DNA of 7,750 bases, taken from Bacteroidota bacterium (GTDB lineage: Bacteria > Bacteroidota > Bacteroidia > Cytophagales > Hymenobacteraceae). The stretch lies in the NCBI GenBank assembly GCA_023424725.1, contig JAFADQ010000181.1, positions 1 through 7,750 of the forward strand, given 5' to 3'. Under the pieces are notes generated by a model. The model saw only the letters and a list, made by a program, of their open reading frames with translations, was not told the DNA's origin and ran no database searches. Positions 1 through 6,823 of this stretch are shown here, piece after piece. Both the position numbers and the translations under genes were made by a program. Within the stretch, counting starts at the first letter, position 1. Every line of letters begins with the position of its first letter.

Positions 1-1611
1 CATCATCAGTTCGATAGCGCTATGGTTCATTACCGCGAGTTCAGGAGGTATTTAAAAAAAGATAATTACGATGCCCGCGATGCGATTTCTAACTATATAC
101 AAGAGTGCCGCGTAGGAAAAAAGCTGATAGAAACGCCGGTAGATGTTAAGCTCGAAAATCTGGGCCCGGCCATTAATTCCGAAGGGCACGATTTTGTGCC
201 TGTTATAACGCCCGACGAGCGCACACTGGTATTTACCTCTCGCCGTAAAGAAAACATGGGAGCAAAGCTGGATGAGAAAGGCCAGCCTTACGAAGATATT
301 TACACCTCTAAATTTATAAATGGTAAGTGGCAGCCGGCCAGCAACCTGGGCGCCCCTATAAATACCGACCGGCACGATGCCTGCGTAGCCATTTCGGCCG
401 ACGGCAAAACCATGTTTTTATATAAAGACACCAACGGCGGCGATATTTACATGACCCAAAAACAAGGCGATCAATGGTCTGCACCGGTTTCTATGGGGCC
501 GAATATTAATTCTGTCGATTACGAGCCATCGCTATCTATTTCCGACGATGGAGACTACGTGTTTTTCTCCAGCAACCGGCCCGAAGGGTTTGGCGGGCTC
601 GATATTTACGTAAGCATAAAGCAGCCAGATGGCACATGGGGCGAAGCAATAAACCTGGGGCCTGTTATCAATACTCCATTCGATGAGGATGCTCCATTTA
701 TCCATTCGGGTAGTAACACCTTGTATTTTAGCTCGCGCGGGCCAAAATCTATGGGTGGCTACGATATTTTTAAAACCGAAATGCGGGAGCTTACCTGGGA
801 AGAGCCGCAGAACCTTGGTGTGCCCATAAACACTGCCGATAACGACATCCATTACACTGTGCCGGCCAATAAATACCACGCTTATTATTCTACCACCAGG
901 CCCGGCGGCTTAGGCAAGAAAGATATTTACCTGGTTGTTTACCCATTGCCGGAATCTGAAAAACCTGTAGATGTAGCGGCAGAACCTATTGTTAACACAG
1001 TAGAACTAACCGGCACGTTGTTAAACGCAGCTACAGGCAAACCGCTTTTCGGTACCATCGTTTTTTCTTACCCCAATAATTCAGACCAGATCATAGCGTT
1101 TTCAGATAGCGTTACCGGGGCTTACGAAGTGCAGGTAAAGTCTGGCAGACTGGTTAATATTTCGGTAAAAAACAGCGGATATTTTAATTTTTCTGACAAA
1201 ATTTATCTGCCGGCTAGTAGAACTGAAAAAATTGTTCATAATATTGCACTCAAAGAAATAAAAATCGGAGCGAATGTAGTGCTCAACAATATTTATTTCG
1301 ACCTCAATAAAGCATCAATCCACCCCGATGCATACCCTCAGCTGGAAGAATTGTATAACTGGCTTGTAGAAAACCCGGATGTCCGGATCGAGATCAGTGG
1401 GCATACAGATAACAGAGGTAATCCGGAAGCAAATAAAATATTATCAGAACAGCGGGCATTCGAGGTTTCTAATTACCTCATTGATAGAGGAATAGAGCAA
1501 TCCAGGATTCGCGCCGCCGGATACGGCCAGGAAAAGCCCATTGCAGACAACGCTACAGAAGAAGGAAGAAGCAAAAACAGGAGGACAGAATTTACAATTT
1601 TGCCAAATTAA
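1..1611 (+). CDS. PorE-like OmpA-family protein (TPR / PD40 propeller / CRD / OmpA), 5' end outside window
   Basis: This is probably a periplasmic protein that binds peptidoglycan, with the layout of PorE of the type IX secretion system. The frame is open to base 1, so the gene begins upstream. Residues FDSAMVHYREF, spanning the ATG at 22, align with FDEAIAHYRAF (residues 114-124) of the next gene, inside the TPR region; roughly 110 N-terminal residues are therefore missing. Counting from the Met at 22, five PD40 blades run over about residues 47-307, each opening with a variant of LGPxIN and ending near DIY or DIF. A carboxypeptidase-regulatory-like beta domain covers about 327-410. The OmpA C-terminal domain covers about 418-527; GHTD (D463) and LSEQR (R478) supply the Asp/Arg pair that binds diaminopimelate in E. 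coli OmpA. Unlike its paralogue it ends right after the OmpA domain. The family assignment is firm; an actual T9SS role is inferred. Confidence 0.9.
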   Translation, partial: HHQFDSAMVHYREFRRYLKKDNYDARDAISNYIQECRVGKKLIETPVDVKLENLGPAINSEGHDFVPVITPDERTLVFTSRRKENMGAKLDEKGQPYEDIYTSKFINGKWQPASNLGAPINTDRHDACVAISADGKTMFLYKDTNGGDIYMTQKQGDQWSAPVSMGPNINSVDYEPSLSISDDGDYVFFSSNRPEGFGGLDIYVSIKQPDGTWGEAINLGPVINTPFDEDAPFIHSGSNTLYFSSRGPKSMGGYDIFKTEMRELTWEEPQNLGVPINTADNDIHYTVPANKYHAYYSTTRPGGLGKKDIYLVVYPLPESEKPVDVAAEPIVNTVELTGTLLNAATGKPLFGTIVFSYPNNSDQIIAFSDSVTGAYEVQVKSGRLVNISVKNSGYFNFSDKIYLPASRTEKIVHNIALKEIKIGANVVLNNIYFDLNKASIHPDAYPQLEELYNWLVENPDVRIEISGHTDNRGNPEANKILSEQRAFEVSNYLIDRGIEQSRIRAAGYGQEKPIADNATEEGRSKNRRTEFTILPN

Positions 1612-1891
1612 AAATATTTAATATAGGTAATATATTGTGAGGACTTGTATATTTGCCCTCATGTTTGCGTAAAAATATACCGTAACATTTTTCTTTCTAT
1701 TGAGTATGTGTCTTGAGGGGTGCGTATTTACACAACCTGAAACACAGCCACAGATAGTGCAGAGAGGGAGAAATAATCGGGAAAGAGATAGACATTATTT
1801 ATTGTTGTGCGTATAGAGCCATATATATTAACGCGCATTCCGAACACAATTTCAAAACAACACTTACATTATTAAATTTAACAGTTACGAA
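1612..1891. other. AT-rich intergenic region and long presumed leader between the two OmpA-family genes
   Basis: This stretch of 280 nt has no credible ORF. I found no strong terminator hairpin after the first gene, so read-through into the second is possible. A TAnnTTTG motif lies at 1648-1655. If it is active, the leader of the second gene is about 230 nt long. The last 40 nt before the start codon are A/T-rich and lack a Shine-Dalgarno sequence, which is normal for Bacteroidota. I recognise no riboswitch or small-RNA family in it. Confidence 0.5.
1648..1655 (+). promoter_or_regulatory. Putative Bacteroidota -7 promoter element (TATATTTG)
   Basis: The motif matches the Bacteroidota sigma-ABfr -7 consensus TAnnTTTG exactly. 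It lies 237 nt before the ATG of the complete OmpA-family gene. No good TTTG -33 element sits at the usual spacing; the nearest TTG (1635-1637) is too close. Transcription would start a few bases downstream, near 1660. Similar motifs precede two other genes here, which supports the reading, but an 8-nt motif with two free positions can occur by chance in AT-rich DNA. Confidence 0.4.
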
Positions 1892-4255
1892 ATGGATAAT
1901 TTGGCCACCAAGCTAATGAGATTCACACTGTTGCTAGTATTGGCAACATTTGTGAGCGTTGCTTCTTTCGGGCAAAGCGTAGGCAAGCTCATGAAGCAAG
2001 GCAATAAAAAATTCGACAGAGAGGAGTATAGAGAAGCGATTCCTTTTTACGAAAAAGTTTTAGCTCAGGAACCTAATAATGCCTTAGCATTATTCAGAGC
2101 CGGGGTAAGCTACCTTACATACGATAAAGAGAAATCTATCGATTATGTAAACAGAGCAGTTAAAATGAACCCCAAAGTTACAGACGATGTAGAGTACTGG
2201 CTTGGCCGGGTTGCTCACATTAATTATAACTTCGACGAAGCAATTGCGCATTACCGCGCTTTTGAGCGTACTCTTAAGAAAAGAGACGACAGACGCGAAG
2301 AGCTTGCCGTGCGTATAAACCACGCCAGAAACGCTAAAGAGCAGTTTAATAACCAAAAAGATGTTTACCTGAAAAACTTAGGGCCTAACATTAATACGGC
2401 TTATTCTGAGCACAGCCCTGTAATTTCTTCCGACGATAACTACCTCTTATTCACTACCCGTGCAGAAGAGTCGGCGGTTAGCAATAAAAAGCAGGAAGGC
2501 GAGTACTTCGAGCATATTGTAGAGTCTGTGCGCGACGAAAACGGCGAGTGGAGCAAGCCTAGGCCTATTCAGGGATTAAATTCTAAAGGCCACGATGCTT
2601 CTATTATGTTGTTCGATAACGACCAGAAGTTATTGATGTACCGCCAGGAGCGTAACGGAGACATTTATGTAGCCGAAAGACAAGGCGAAGCAGGAACAAC
2701 CGGAGCCGGAAGTACCTGGTCTACCCCTAAAGCGCTAGATAAAAACATTAACACAAAAGCATTCCAGTCAGACGCTTACCTTACTCCGGACGGACAAACT
2801 TTATTGTTCTCTACCAGCGAGTATAGCGATAATGGCGACCTTGATATTTATTTCTCGACCCGCGAAGGCGATAAGTGGAGCAAGCCACAGAGCATTGGCC
2901 CATCTATAAACACTCCGTTTGATGATGACAGCCCTTACTTGTCTAAAGACGGTAACACACTATACTTCGCATCACGTGGCCACAATACCATGGGCGGGTA
3001 CGATATCTTTAAATCTGAGAGACAAGGCAATACCTGGGGCAAAGCCGAAAACATGGGGTATCCTGTAAACTCTCCTGATGACGATACTTACTACCGTTTG
3101 AGCCCAGATGGCACATACGCTTACCTTTCGTCTTACCGCATAGGTGGTTATGGCGAAAAGGATATCTGGACAATTAACTACATTTCTAATGTACAAATAC
3201 GTGGTGTGGTTCGCAGCGAGCGCGATAGCTCTGTAGTACCAGGCGTAGAAGTAGTTTACTCCGGAACAACTGCCGATAAAAAGGCCATTTCGGTAAGAGA
3301 TGTAACCAAGCCAGACAGCGGAAACTATATGGTAAATGTGCTTTCGGGCCGTAAATACCAGATAACACTAAACCAAAACGGCAAAACAGTTCTTACAGAC
3401 GAGTTTGATGTGCCGGTTGCTACCAACGACACTACCACATTTACTAGAGATTTCTGGTTGCCGTATGTAATGACAGCCGACGATTCGCTTGCATTACTTG
3501 GTAAGAACGCGTTCCGCAACATCTATTTCGATACCGATATTCCGCGGCCTAACAGCGACGATGCCGGTTTGCGCCCAGAGTCTATTACAGAGCTTAACCG
3601 CGTAGTGAAAGTTATGCAGCAGTATCCTAAAATGACGCTGTACATAGATGGCCACACCGACTCACGTAACACAGATTCTTATAACCAGCGCCTGTCTGAA
3701 AGACGTGCCAACGCGGCTTACAAATACCTGATAGATAACGGTATTGCTAAAAACCGCTTAACCAAGCGTGCTTATGGCGAGAAGCGTCCGGTTGCTCCTA
3801 ACGACAGCCCTGAGAACATGCAGCTTAACCGTCGCACCGAGTTTAATATTAAAGACAGAGGTGTAACTGGTAATGCCAACAGCGGAACAAGTTCTACAGG
3901 AACAAACAGAAATGCAGGTACCACCACCAAGCCACGTACTACTGGCACTAACACCAACACCGGTGGTACAAACAACCTGATGAATACTTCCGGCCAGGGT
4001 GGCGAACTGAAAATTAAATCAGGCGACACCAAGATTAAGCAGGAAGAAGGCGAACTGAAAATTAAATCAGGCGACACTAAGATTAAGCAGGAAGAAGGTG
4101 AGTTTAAAATCAAATCCGGCGACACGAAAGTGAAGGTTGATGGTGACGAGAGAAAGTACAAGAACGATGCTACCGACACCAAAATCAAGCAGGAAGATGG
4201 TGAGTTCAAGTACAAGTCCGGCGATACTAAAATCAAAATAGAGAAAGAAGACTAA
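1892..4255 (+). CDS. PorE-like OmpA-family protein with TPR, PD40 propeller, CRD, OmpA domain and C-terminal lysine-rich repeats
   Basis: This 787-residue protein is probably a periplasmic or envelope anchor of the T9SS PorE type. Residues 1-27 form a signal peptide, with a hydrophobic run FTLLLVLATFVSVA and cleavage likely near SFG|Q. There is no lipobox Cys, whereas P. gingivalis PorE is described as a lipoprotein. Met9 is an alternative start that would give a shorter signal peptide. TPR-like helices cover about 32-150. Five PD40 blades cover about 160-430, and a carboxypeptidase-regulatory-like domain about 433-525. The OmpA domain covers about 538-655, with GHTD (D590) and LSERR (R605) as peptidoglycan ligands. 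Residues 656-703 are a Gly/Thr/Asn-rich linker. Residues 704-787 are five repeats of GELKIKSGDTKIKQEE type, not part of the PorE architecture as I know it. It is a paralogue of the upstream gene and is followed by a strong terminator. The domain calls are firm; the T9SS role is inferred. Confidence 0.93.
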   Translation: MDNLATKLMRFTLLLVLATFVSVASFGQSVGKLMKQGNKKFDREEYREAIPFYEKVLAQEPNNALALFRAGVSYLTYDKEKSIDYVNRAVKMNPKVTDDVEYWLGRVAHINYNFDEAIAHYRAFERTLKKRDDRREELAVRINHARNAKEQFNNQKDVYLKNLGPNINTAYSEHSPVISSDDNYLLFTTRAEESAVSNKKQEGEYFEHIVESVRDENGEWSKPRPIQGLNSKGHDASIMLFDNDQKLLMYRQERNGDIYVAERQGEAGTTGAGSTWSTPKALDKNINTKAFQSDAYLTPDGQTLLFSTSEYSDNGDLDIYFSTREGDKWSKPQSIGPSINTPFDDDSPYLSKDGNTLYFASRGHNTMGGYDIFKSERQGNTWGKAENMGYPVNSPDDDTYYRLSPDGTYAYLSSYRIGGYGEKDIWTINYISNVQIRGVVRSERDSSVVPGVEVVYSGTTADKKAISVRDVTKPDSGNYMVNVLSGRKYQITLNQNGKTVLTDEFDVPVATNDTTTFTRDFWLPYVMTADDSLALLGKNAFRNIYFDTDIPRPNSDDAGLRPESITELNRVVKVMQQYPKMTLYIDGHTDSRNTDSYNQRLSERRANAAYKYLIDNGIAKNRLTKRAYGEKRPVAPNDSPENMQLNRRTEFNIKDRGVTGNANSGTSSTGTNRNAGTTTKPRTTGTNTNTGGTNNLMNTSGQGGELKIKSGDTKIKQEEGELKIKSGDTKIKQEEGEFKIKSGDTKVKVDGDERKYKNDATDTKIKQEDGEFKYKSGDTKIKIEKED
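4001..4252 (+). repeat. Five in-frame tandem repeats (48, 48, 48, 54, 54 bp) encoding a lysine-rich tail
   Basis: The units are 4001-4048, 4049-4096, 4097-4144, 4145-4198 and 4199-4252. The first two differ at a single base of 48 (cacc against cact). The third and the last two are more diverged. The peptide unit is GELKIKSGDTKIKQEE, with alternating lysine and hydrophobic residues that suggest short beta-strands. All units are multiples of three, so gain or loss of copies keeps the reading frame. The array runs up to the stop codon. Confidence 0.95.
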
Positions 4256-4277
4256 TAACCTTCTCTGTTTTACAAAG

Positions 4278-4316
4278 AAAGATAAAGCCACTCCGCACGG
4301 GGTGGCTTTATCTTTT
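4278..4316 (+). terminator. Strong rho-independent terminator after the second OmpA-family gene
   Basis: The left arm 4278-4294 (aaagataaagccactcc) pairs with the right arm 4299-4315 (ggggtggctttatcttt). The stem has 17 pairs including one G-T wobble, with a GCAC loop. The arm ends in a short T run (4313-4316). It begins 22 nt after the stop codon. The A-rich left flank means it might also stop transcription from the other side, but no gene converges on it here. Confidence 0.9.
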
Positions 4317-4328
4317 AAGCAGACTACG

Positions 4329-4336
4329 TATATTTG
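4329..4336 (+). promoter_or_regulatory. Putative Bacteroidota -7 promoter element (TATATTTG) for the ubiE-porT-SDR unit
   Basis: An exact TAnnTTTG match lies 13 nt after the terminator and 86 nt before the ubiE start codon, where a promoter for the next transcript is expected. A TTTA at 4307-4310, inside the right arm of the terminator, is 18 nt upstream and could act as a weak -33 element. The placement between a terminator and an operon start makes this the best supported of the three motifs. Confidence 0.55.
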
Positions 4337-4422
4337 ATAATTATTTAGCGTGCAGGCCAGCTTTGTATTAAAGCAGTTAATTAGCGCAGTACCCTGCAAG
4401 CCCCAATTTTAGTGCCGTTACC

Positions 4423-5148
4423 ATGGAAGAAGTAGTGCCTTACAGAGACAAAAAGGACAACAAGAAAAAACAGGTTGCCCAAATGTTCGATAGCATTGCC
4501 GGCAGCTACGATTTTCTGAATCATTTTCTGAGTGCCGGTATAGACAAAGGCTGGCGCAAAAAAGCCATTTCGTTTCTGGCTCCTGCAAGGCCCCAGCAAA
4601 TTCTGGACATTGCCACCGGCACCGGCGATTTTGCCCTGGAAGCCCTTAAACTGAAACCGCAGAAAATTACCGGAATAGATATATCGGAAGGAATGCTGGA
4701 AATTGGCCGCAAAAAAATTAAAGAAGCCAACCTGCAGCATTTAATAGAGTTGCAGTTAGGAGATTCGGAGAAACTTGGCTTCCAGGATAATTATTTCGAT
4801 GCGGTGATCGTTTCTTTTGGAGTGCGTAACTTCGAGAACCTAACCGTAGGATTATCTGAAATGTACCGGGTGCTGAAGCCCGGCGGAAATGTGGTAATTT
4901 TAGAGTTTAGCAAACCCCGCGGTGCTGTAATGAAAGCTGCTTACGGATTTTACTTTACTTATCTGTTACCATTTATCGGAAAAATCGTATCTAAAGACCG
5001 CTCGGCATATACCTACTTGCCCGAGTCGGTGAAAGCTTTTCCGGATGGCGAAGATTTCCTTAATATTTTACAAACCGTAGGATTCAAATCAACAGAATGG
5101 CATTCGCTCACTTTTGGGATAAGCGCAATTTATCTGGCCAAAAAATAG
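4423..5148 (+). CDS. ubiE: Demethylmenaquinone methyltransferase (UbiE/MenG family)
   Basis: This cytoplasmic, membrane-associated enzyme transfers a methyl group from S-adenosylmethionine to demethylmenaquinone, the last step of menaquinone synthesis. Bacteroidota generally use menaquinone and not ubiquinone, so the MenG activity is the relevant one. The 241 residues are close to family length. The SAM-binding motif I is LDIATGTGDFA at 61-71. The acidic residue after strand 2 lies in GIDISEGML (84-92). SFGVRN at 131-136, RVLKPGG at 149-155 and EFSKP at 161-165 are family signatures, as is YLPESVKAFP (198-207). The ATG at 4423 is the only ATG after an in-frame TAA about 45 nt upstream. There is no Shine-Dalgarno sequence. 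The 3' end overlaps porT by 52 nt in another frame. The identification is firm. Confidence 0.96.
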   Translation: MEEVVPYRDKKDNKKKQVAQMFDSIAGSYDFLNHFLSAGIDKGWRKKAISFLAPARPQQILDIATGTGDFALEALKLKPQKITGIDISEGMLEIGRKKIKEANLQHLIELQLGDSEKLGFQDNYFDAVIVSFGVRNFENLTVGLSEMYRVLKPGGNVVILEFSKPRGAVMKAAYGFYFTYLLPFIGKIVSKDRSAYTYLPESVKAFPDGEDFLNILQTVGFKSTEWHSLTFGISAIYLAKK

Positions 5149-5879
5149 TTCTTTTAGTAGCTGCTTTTTTATGCACCGGCCTAACCGCCAATGCACAAAA
5201 AACAGTGCTGCGCGAGAATTACACCAAGTACGATCAGAAAAAGGTACGCTTTGGTTTTTTCCTGGCGCTAAATCAGGCGCGTTATAAAGTAGATCATTCT
5301 AATGCTTTTGTAAACCAGGTTACCGATTCTATGGGCCTCAGCGGCGATCGCAACGTAAAAGTGCACCCGTACCCCTCTATGAACTTTAGCCTTGGCTTTA
5401 TCGGCAATCTGAAACTGCACGATAATATAGATCTGCGCTTAACGCCCGGCGTGGGTTTTTACCGCAGGGGCGTTGTGTTTGAAGGCCAGGATATTTTAGG
5501 CCGGCCCATAAAAGGCGGCAAAGAAGAAAAAGTGGTAGAATCGGCGATGGTAGAAATACCGGTGCTTTTTAAATTTAAATCTAACCGCCGCAAAAACGTG
5601 CGCATGTATTTTATCGCCGGTTTTAAACAATCTATAGACGTAACCAACGATAAAGACGAGCAAACAGATCCGGAACAGATATTTCGCGGCGCATCTTCCG
5701 ATTTTTCTGTGGAGTATGGTTTTGGCGCCGATCTGTATTATCCGTTCTTTAAGTTCGGGCCCGAGCTGCGGTTTTCGCATGGCGTAAATAATATGCTCGT
5801 GAACGACCAAAGCGCTTACGCACGCTCTATCCGCCGCATGACCACGCATACCGTTACCTTACTTCTGCAATTCGAGTAA
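5097..5879 (+). CDS. porT: PorT/SprT, type IX secretion system beta-barrel protein
   Basis: PorT (SprT in Flavobacterium) is an outer-membrane-type beta-barrel protein needed for T9SS-dependent secretion and gliding; its exact step is not settled. The 260 residues are close to the usual size of about 240. A signal peptide covers residues 1-33, with core KIVLLVAAFLCTGLTANA and cleavage likely at ANA|Q. Its n-region is long because the start lies inside ubiE. No in-frame GTG or TTG lies between this ATG and the signal core, and the next ATG lies past the signal peptide, so 5097 is the only reasonable start. The mature part consists of alternating beta-strands, for example MNFSLGFIGNL, VEIPVLFKF, FSVEYGFGADLYYPF, and the PorT-like stretch FKFGPELRFSHGVNNML (218-234). 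It ends in a closing strand, VTLLLQFE. Its stop codon directly abuts the next ATG. The family call is strong. Confidence 0.9.
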   Translation: MAFAHFWDKRNLSGQKIVLLVAAFLCTGLTANAQKTVLRENYTKYDQKKVRFGFFLALNQARYKVDHSNAFVNQVTDSMGLSGDRNVKVHPYPSMNFSLGFIGNLKLHDNIDLRLTPGVGFYRRGVVFEGQDILGRPIKGGKEEKVVESAMVEIPVLFKFKSNRRKNVRMYFIAGFKQSIDVTNDKDEQTDPEQIFRGASSDFSVEYGFGADLYYPFFKFGPELRFSHGVNNMLVNDQSAYARSIRRMTTHTVTLLLQFE

Positions 5880-6644
5880 ATGAGTGCCGCACAAAACCCT
5901 ATAGCGCTTATTACAGGCGCTACCTCTGGTATTGGCCGCGCAGCCGCTTTGGCCCTGGCAAAAGCCGGTTATAACATAATTGCTACCGGGCGCCGGGCCG
6001 GCAGGTTACAGGAATTAGAAGCAGCGATAGGCAAAAACCGGTGCATTACGCTGCAATTTGATGTACGCGACCGCGAAGCTGCAGAGGCCAATTTTGCATC
6101 TGTTCCGGCAGAATGGCAGCACATAAACCTGCTAATAAATAATGCCGGAAACGCCCACGGCTTATCGCCTTTCCAAACCGGCGATATGGCCGATTGGGAT
6201 GCCATGATAGACGGCAATGTAAAAGGCCTGCTGTACGTAACCCGCGCTGCCTTGCCGTATCTTAAACGAGCTGCAAATCCGCATATCATCAATATTGGTT
6301 CTATTGCAGGCAAAGAAGTGTACGCCAACGGAAATGTGTACTGCGCCTCTAAGTTTGCCGTAGATGCCCTCTCTAAAGCCATGCGCATAGATTTGCTAAC
6401 AGAGGGAATTAAAGTTTCTGAAATTAACCCCGGCCTGGTAGAAACCGAGTTTTCTAAAGTTAGGTTTAAAGGCGACGATGCCAGGGCTTCGCAGGTTTAC
6501 CAAGGTTATCAACCACTCCGGCCGGAAGATATTGCCGAGCTTATCGTTTTTATGGTTACCCGGCCGCCGCACGTAAACCTAGCCGAAATTTTAATACTGC
6601 CGGCAGCACAGGCCAGCGCAACAGTGGTAGATAAGAAGATATAA
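5880..6644 (+). CDS. Short-chain dehydrogenase/reductase, YdfG-like (NADP-dependent 3-hydroxy acid dehydrogenase type)
   Basis: This is a 254-residue cytoplasmic classical SDR oxidoreductase. The Rossmann motif is TGATSGIG at 12-19. ATGRR at 35-39 puts Arg residues after strand 2, which favours NADP over NAD. NNAG lies at 87-90. The catalytic tetrad is complete: N113, S141, Y154 and K158 (YCASK). By memory, long stretches resemble E. coli YdfG, which oxidises L-allo-threonine, serine and related 3-hydroxy acids: PAEW (76-79), HIINIGS (135-141), INPGLVETEFS (182-192), VRFKGDD (194-200) and RPPHVN near the C-terminus. The substrate here is not proven. The ATG follows the porT TAA with no gap, so translation is probably coupled and the gene belongs to the ubiE-porT transcript. 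Nothing links it to secretion beyond position. Confidence 0.93.
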   Translation: MSAAQNPIALITGATSGIGRAAALALAKAGYNIIATGRRAGRLQELEAAIGKNRCITLQFDVRDREAAEANFASVPAEWQHINLLINNAGNAHGLSPFQTGDMADWDAMIDGNVKGLLYVTRAALPYLKRAANPHIINIGSIAGKEVYANGNVYCASKFAVDALSKAMRIDLLTEGIKVSEINPGLVETEFSKVRFKGDDARASQVYQGYQPLRPEDIAELIVFMVTRPPHVNLAEILILPAAQASATVVDKKI

Positions 6645-6660
6645 ACCGCGGGTTTTCTTC
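6643..6660 (+). terminator. Possible weak terminator after the SDR gene
   Basis: AAACC (6643-6647) and GGTTT (6651-6655) form a 5-bp stem with a GCG loop, followed by a T/C-rich run. The stem overlaps the stop codon and is short, so termination here is doubtful. No better hairpin was found between 6645 and 6823. Confidence 0.2.
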
Positions 6661-6792
6661 TCCTATCGTTCCGTTCCCAGCAAAATAGTTTTGGCTGCCT
6701 CTTTGTAACGCGGTAATGTTGCTGCGGAGGGTATTAATTATATGCTGGTTTTGTAAGTGTTTTGGCAAGAATTTCTGTTAAATCTCAGAAAG

Positions 6793-6800
6793 TACATTTG
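6793..6800 (+). promoter_or_regulatory. Putative Bacteroidota -7 promoter element (TACATTTG) for the multihaem cytochrome gene
   Basis: An exact TAnnTTTG match lies 23 nt before the cytochrome ATG, in a 179-nt intergenic stretch. This would give a short leader of under 20 nt. No clear TTTG -33 element is present at the usual distance; the TTTG at 6761-6764 is about 28 nt away, which is too far. The location suggests the cytochrome gene is transcribed separately from the ubiE-porT unit. Confidence 0.4.
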
Positions 6801-6823
6801 CAGTTCTTATCTTGTGCTGATAT

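Noticed and set aside
1612..1645. AT-rich partial inverted repeats after the first OmpA-family gene
   Set aside because: The TAATAT/ATATTA-like symmetry is expected by chance in such AT-rich DNA and forms no GC-containing stem.
3772..4236. Minus-strand open frame of 154 codons rich in Ser, Pro and Leu
   Set aside because: It is the antisense of the lysine-rich repeat tail and linker; its repetitive sequence comes from the repeats on the other strand. The + strand gene has clear domains and a terminator in place.
1892..4255. Reading the repeat-tailed protein as a tolB-type translocation factor because of its propeller
   Set aside because: TolB lacks TPR and OmpA domains. The full order TPR, propeller, regulatory-like domain and OmpA fits the PorE type, and no tol or pal genes lie nearby.
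4381..4740. Minus-strand open frame of 119 codons opposite the start of ubiE
   Set aside because: The + strand encodes a fully conserved UbiE/MenG enzyme here. The minus frame has no recognisable motif.
5969..6388. Minus-strand open frame of 139 codons
   Set aside because: It lies opposite the SDR catalytic core, whose motifs are complete on the + strand.
6690..6735. Possible hairpin with CCTC and GAGG arms between the SDR and cytochrome genes
   Set aside because: Only four clear pairs with a long loop and no T run, which is too weak to call a terminator or regulatory RNA.
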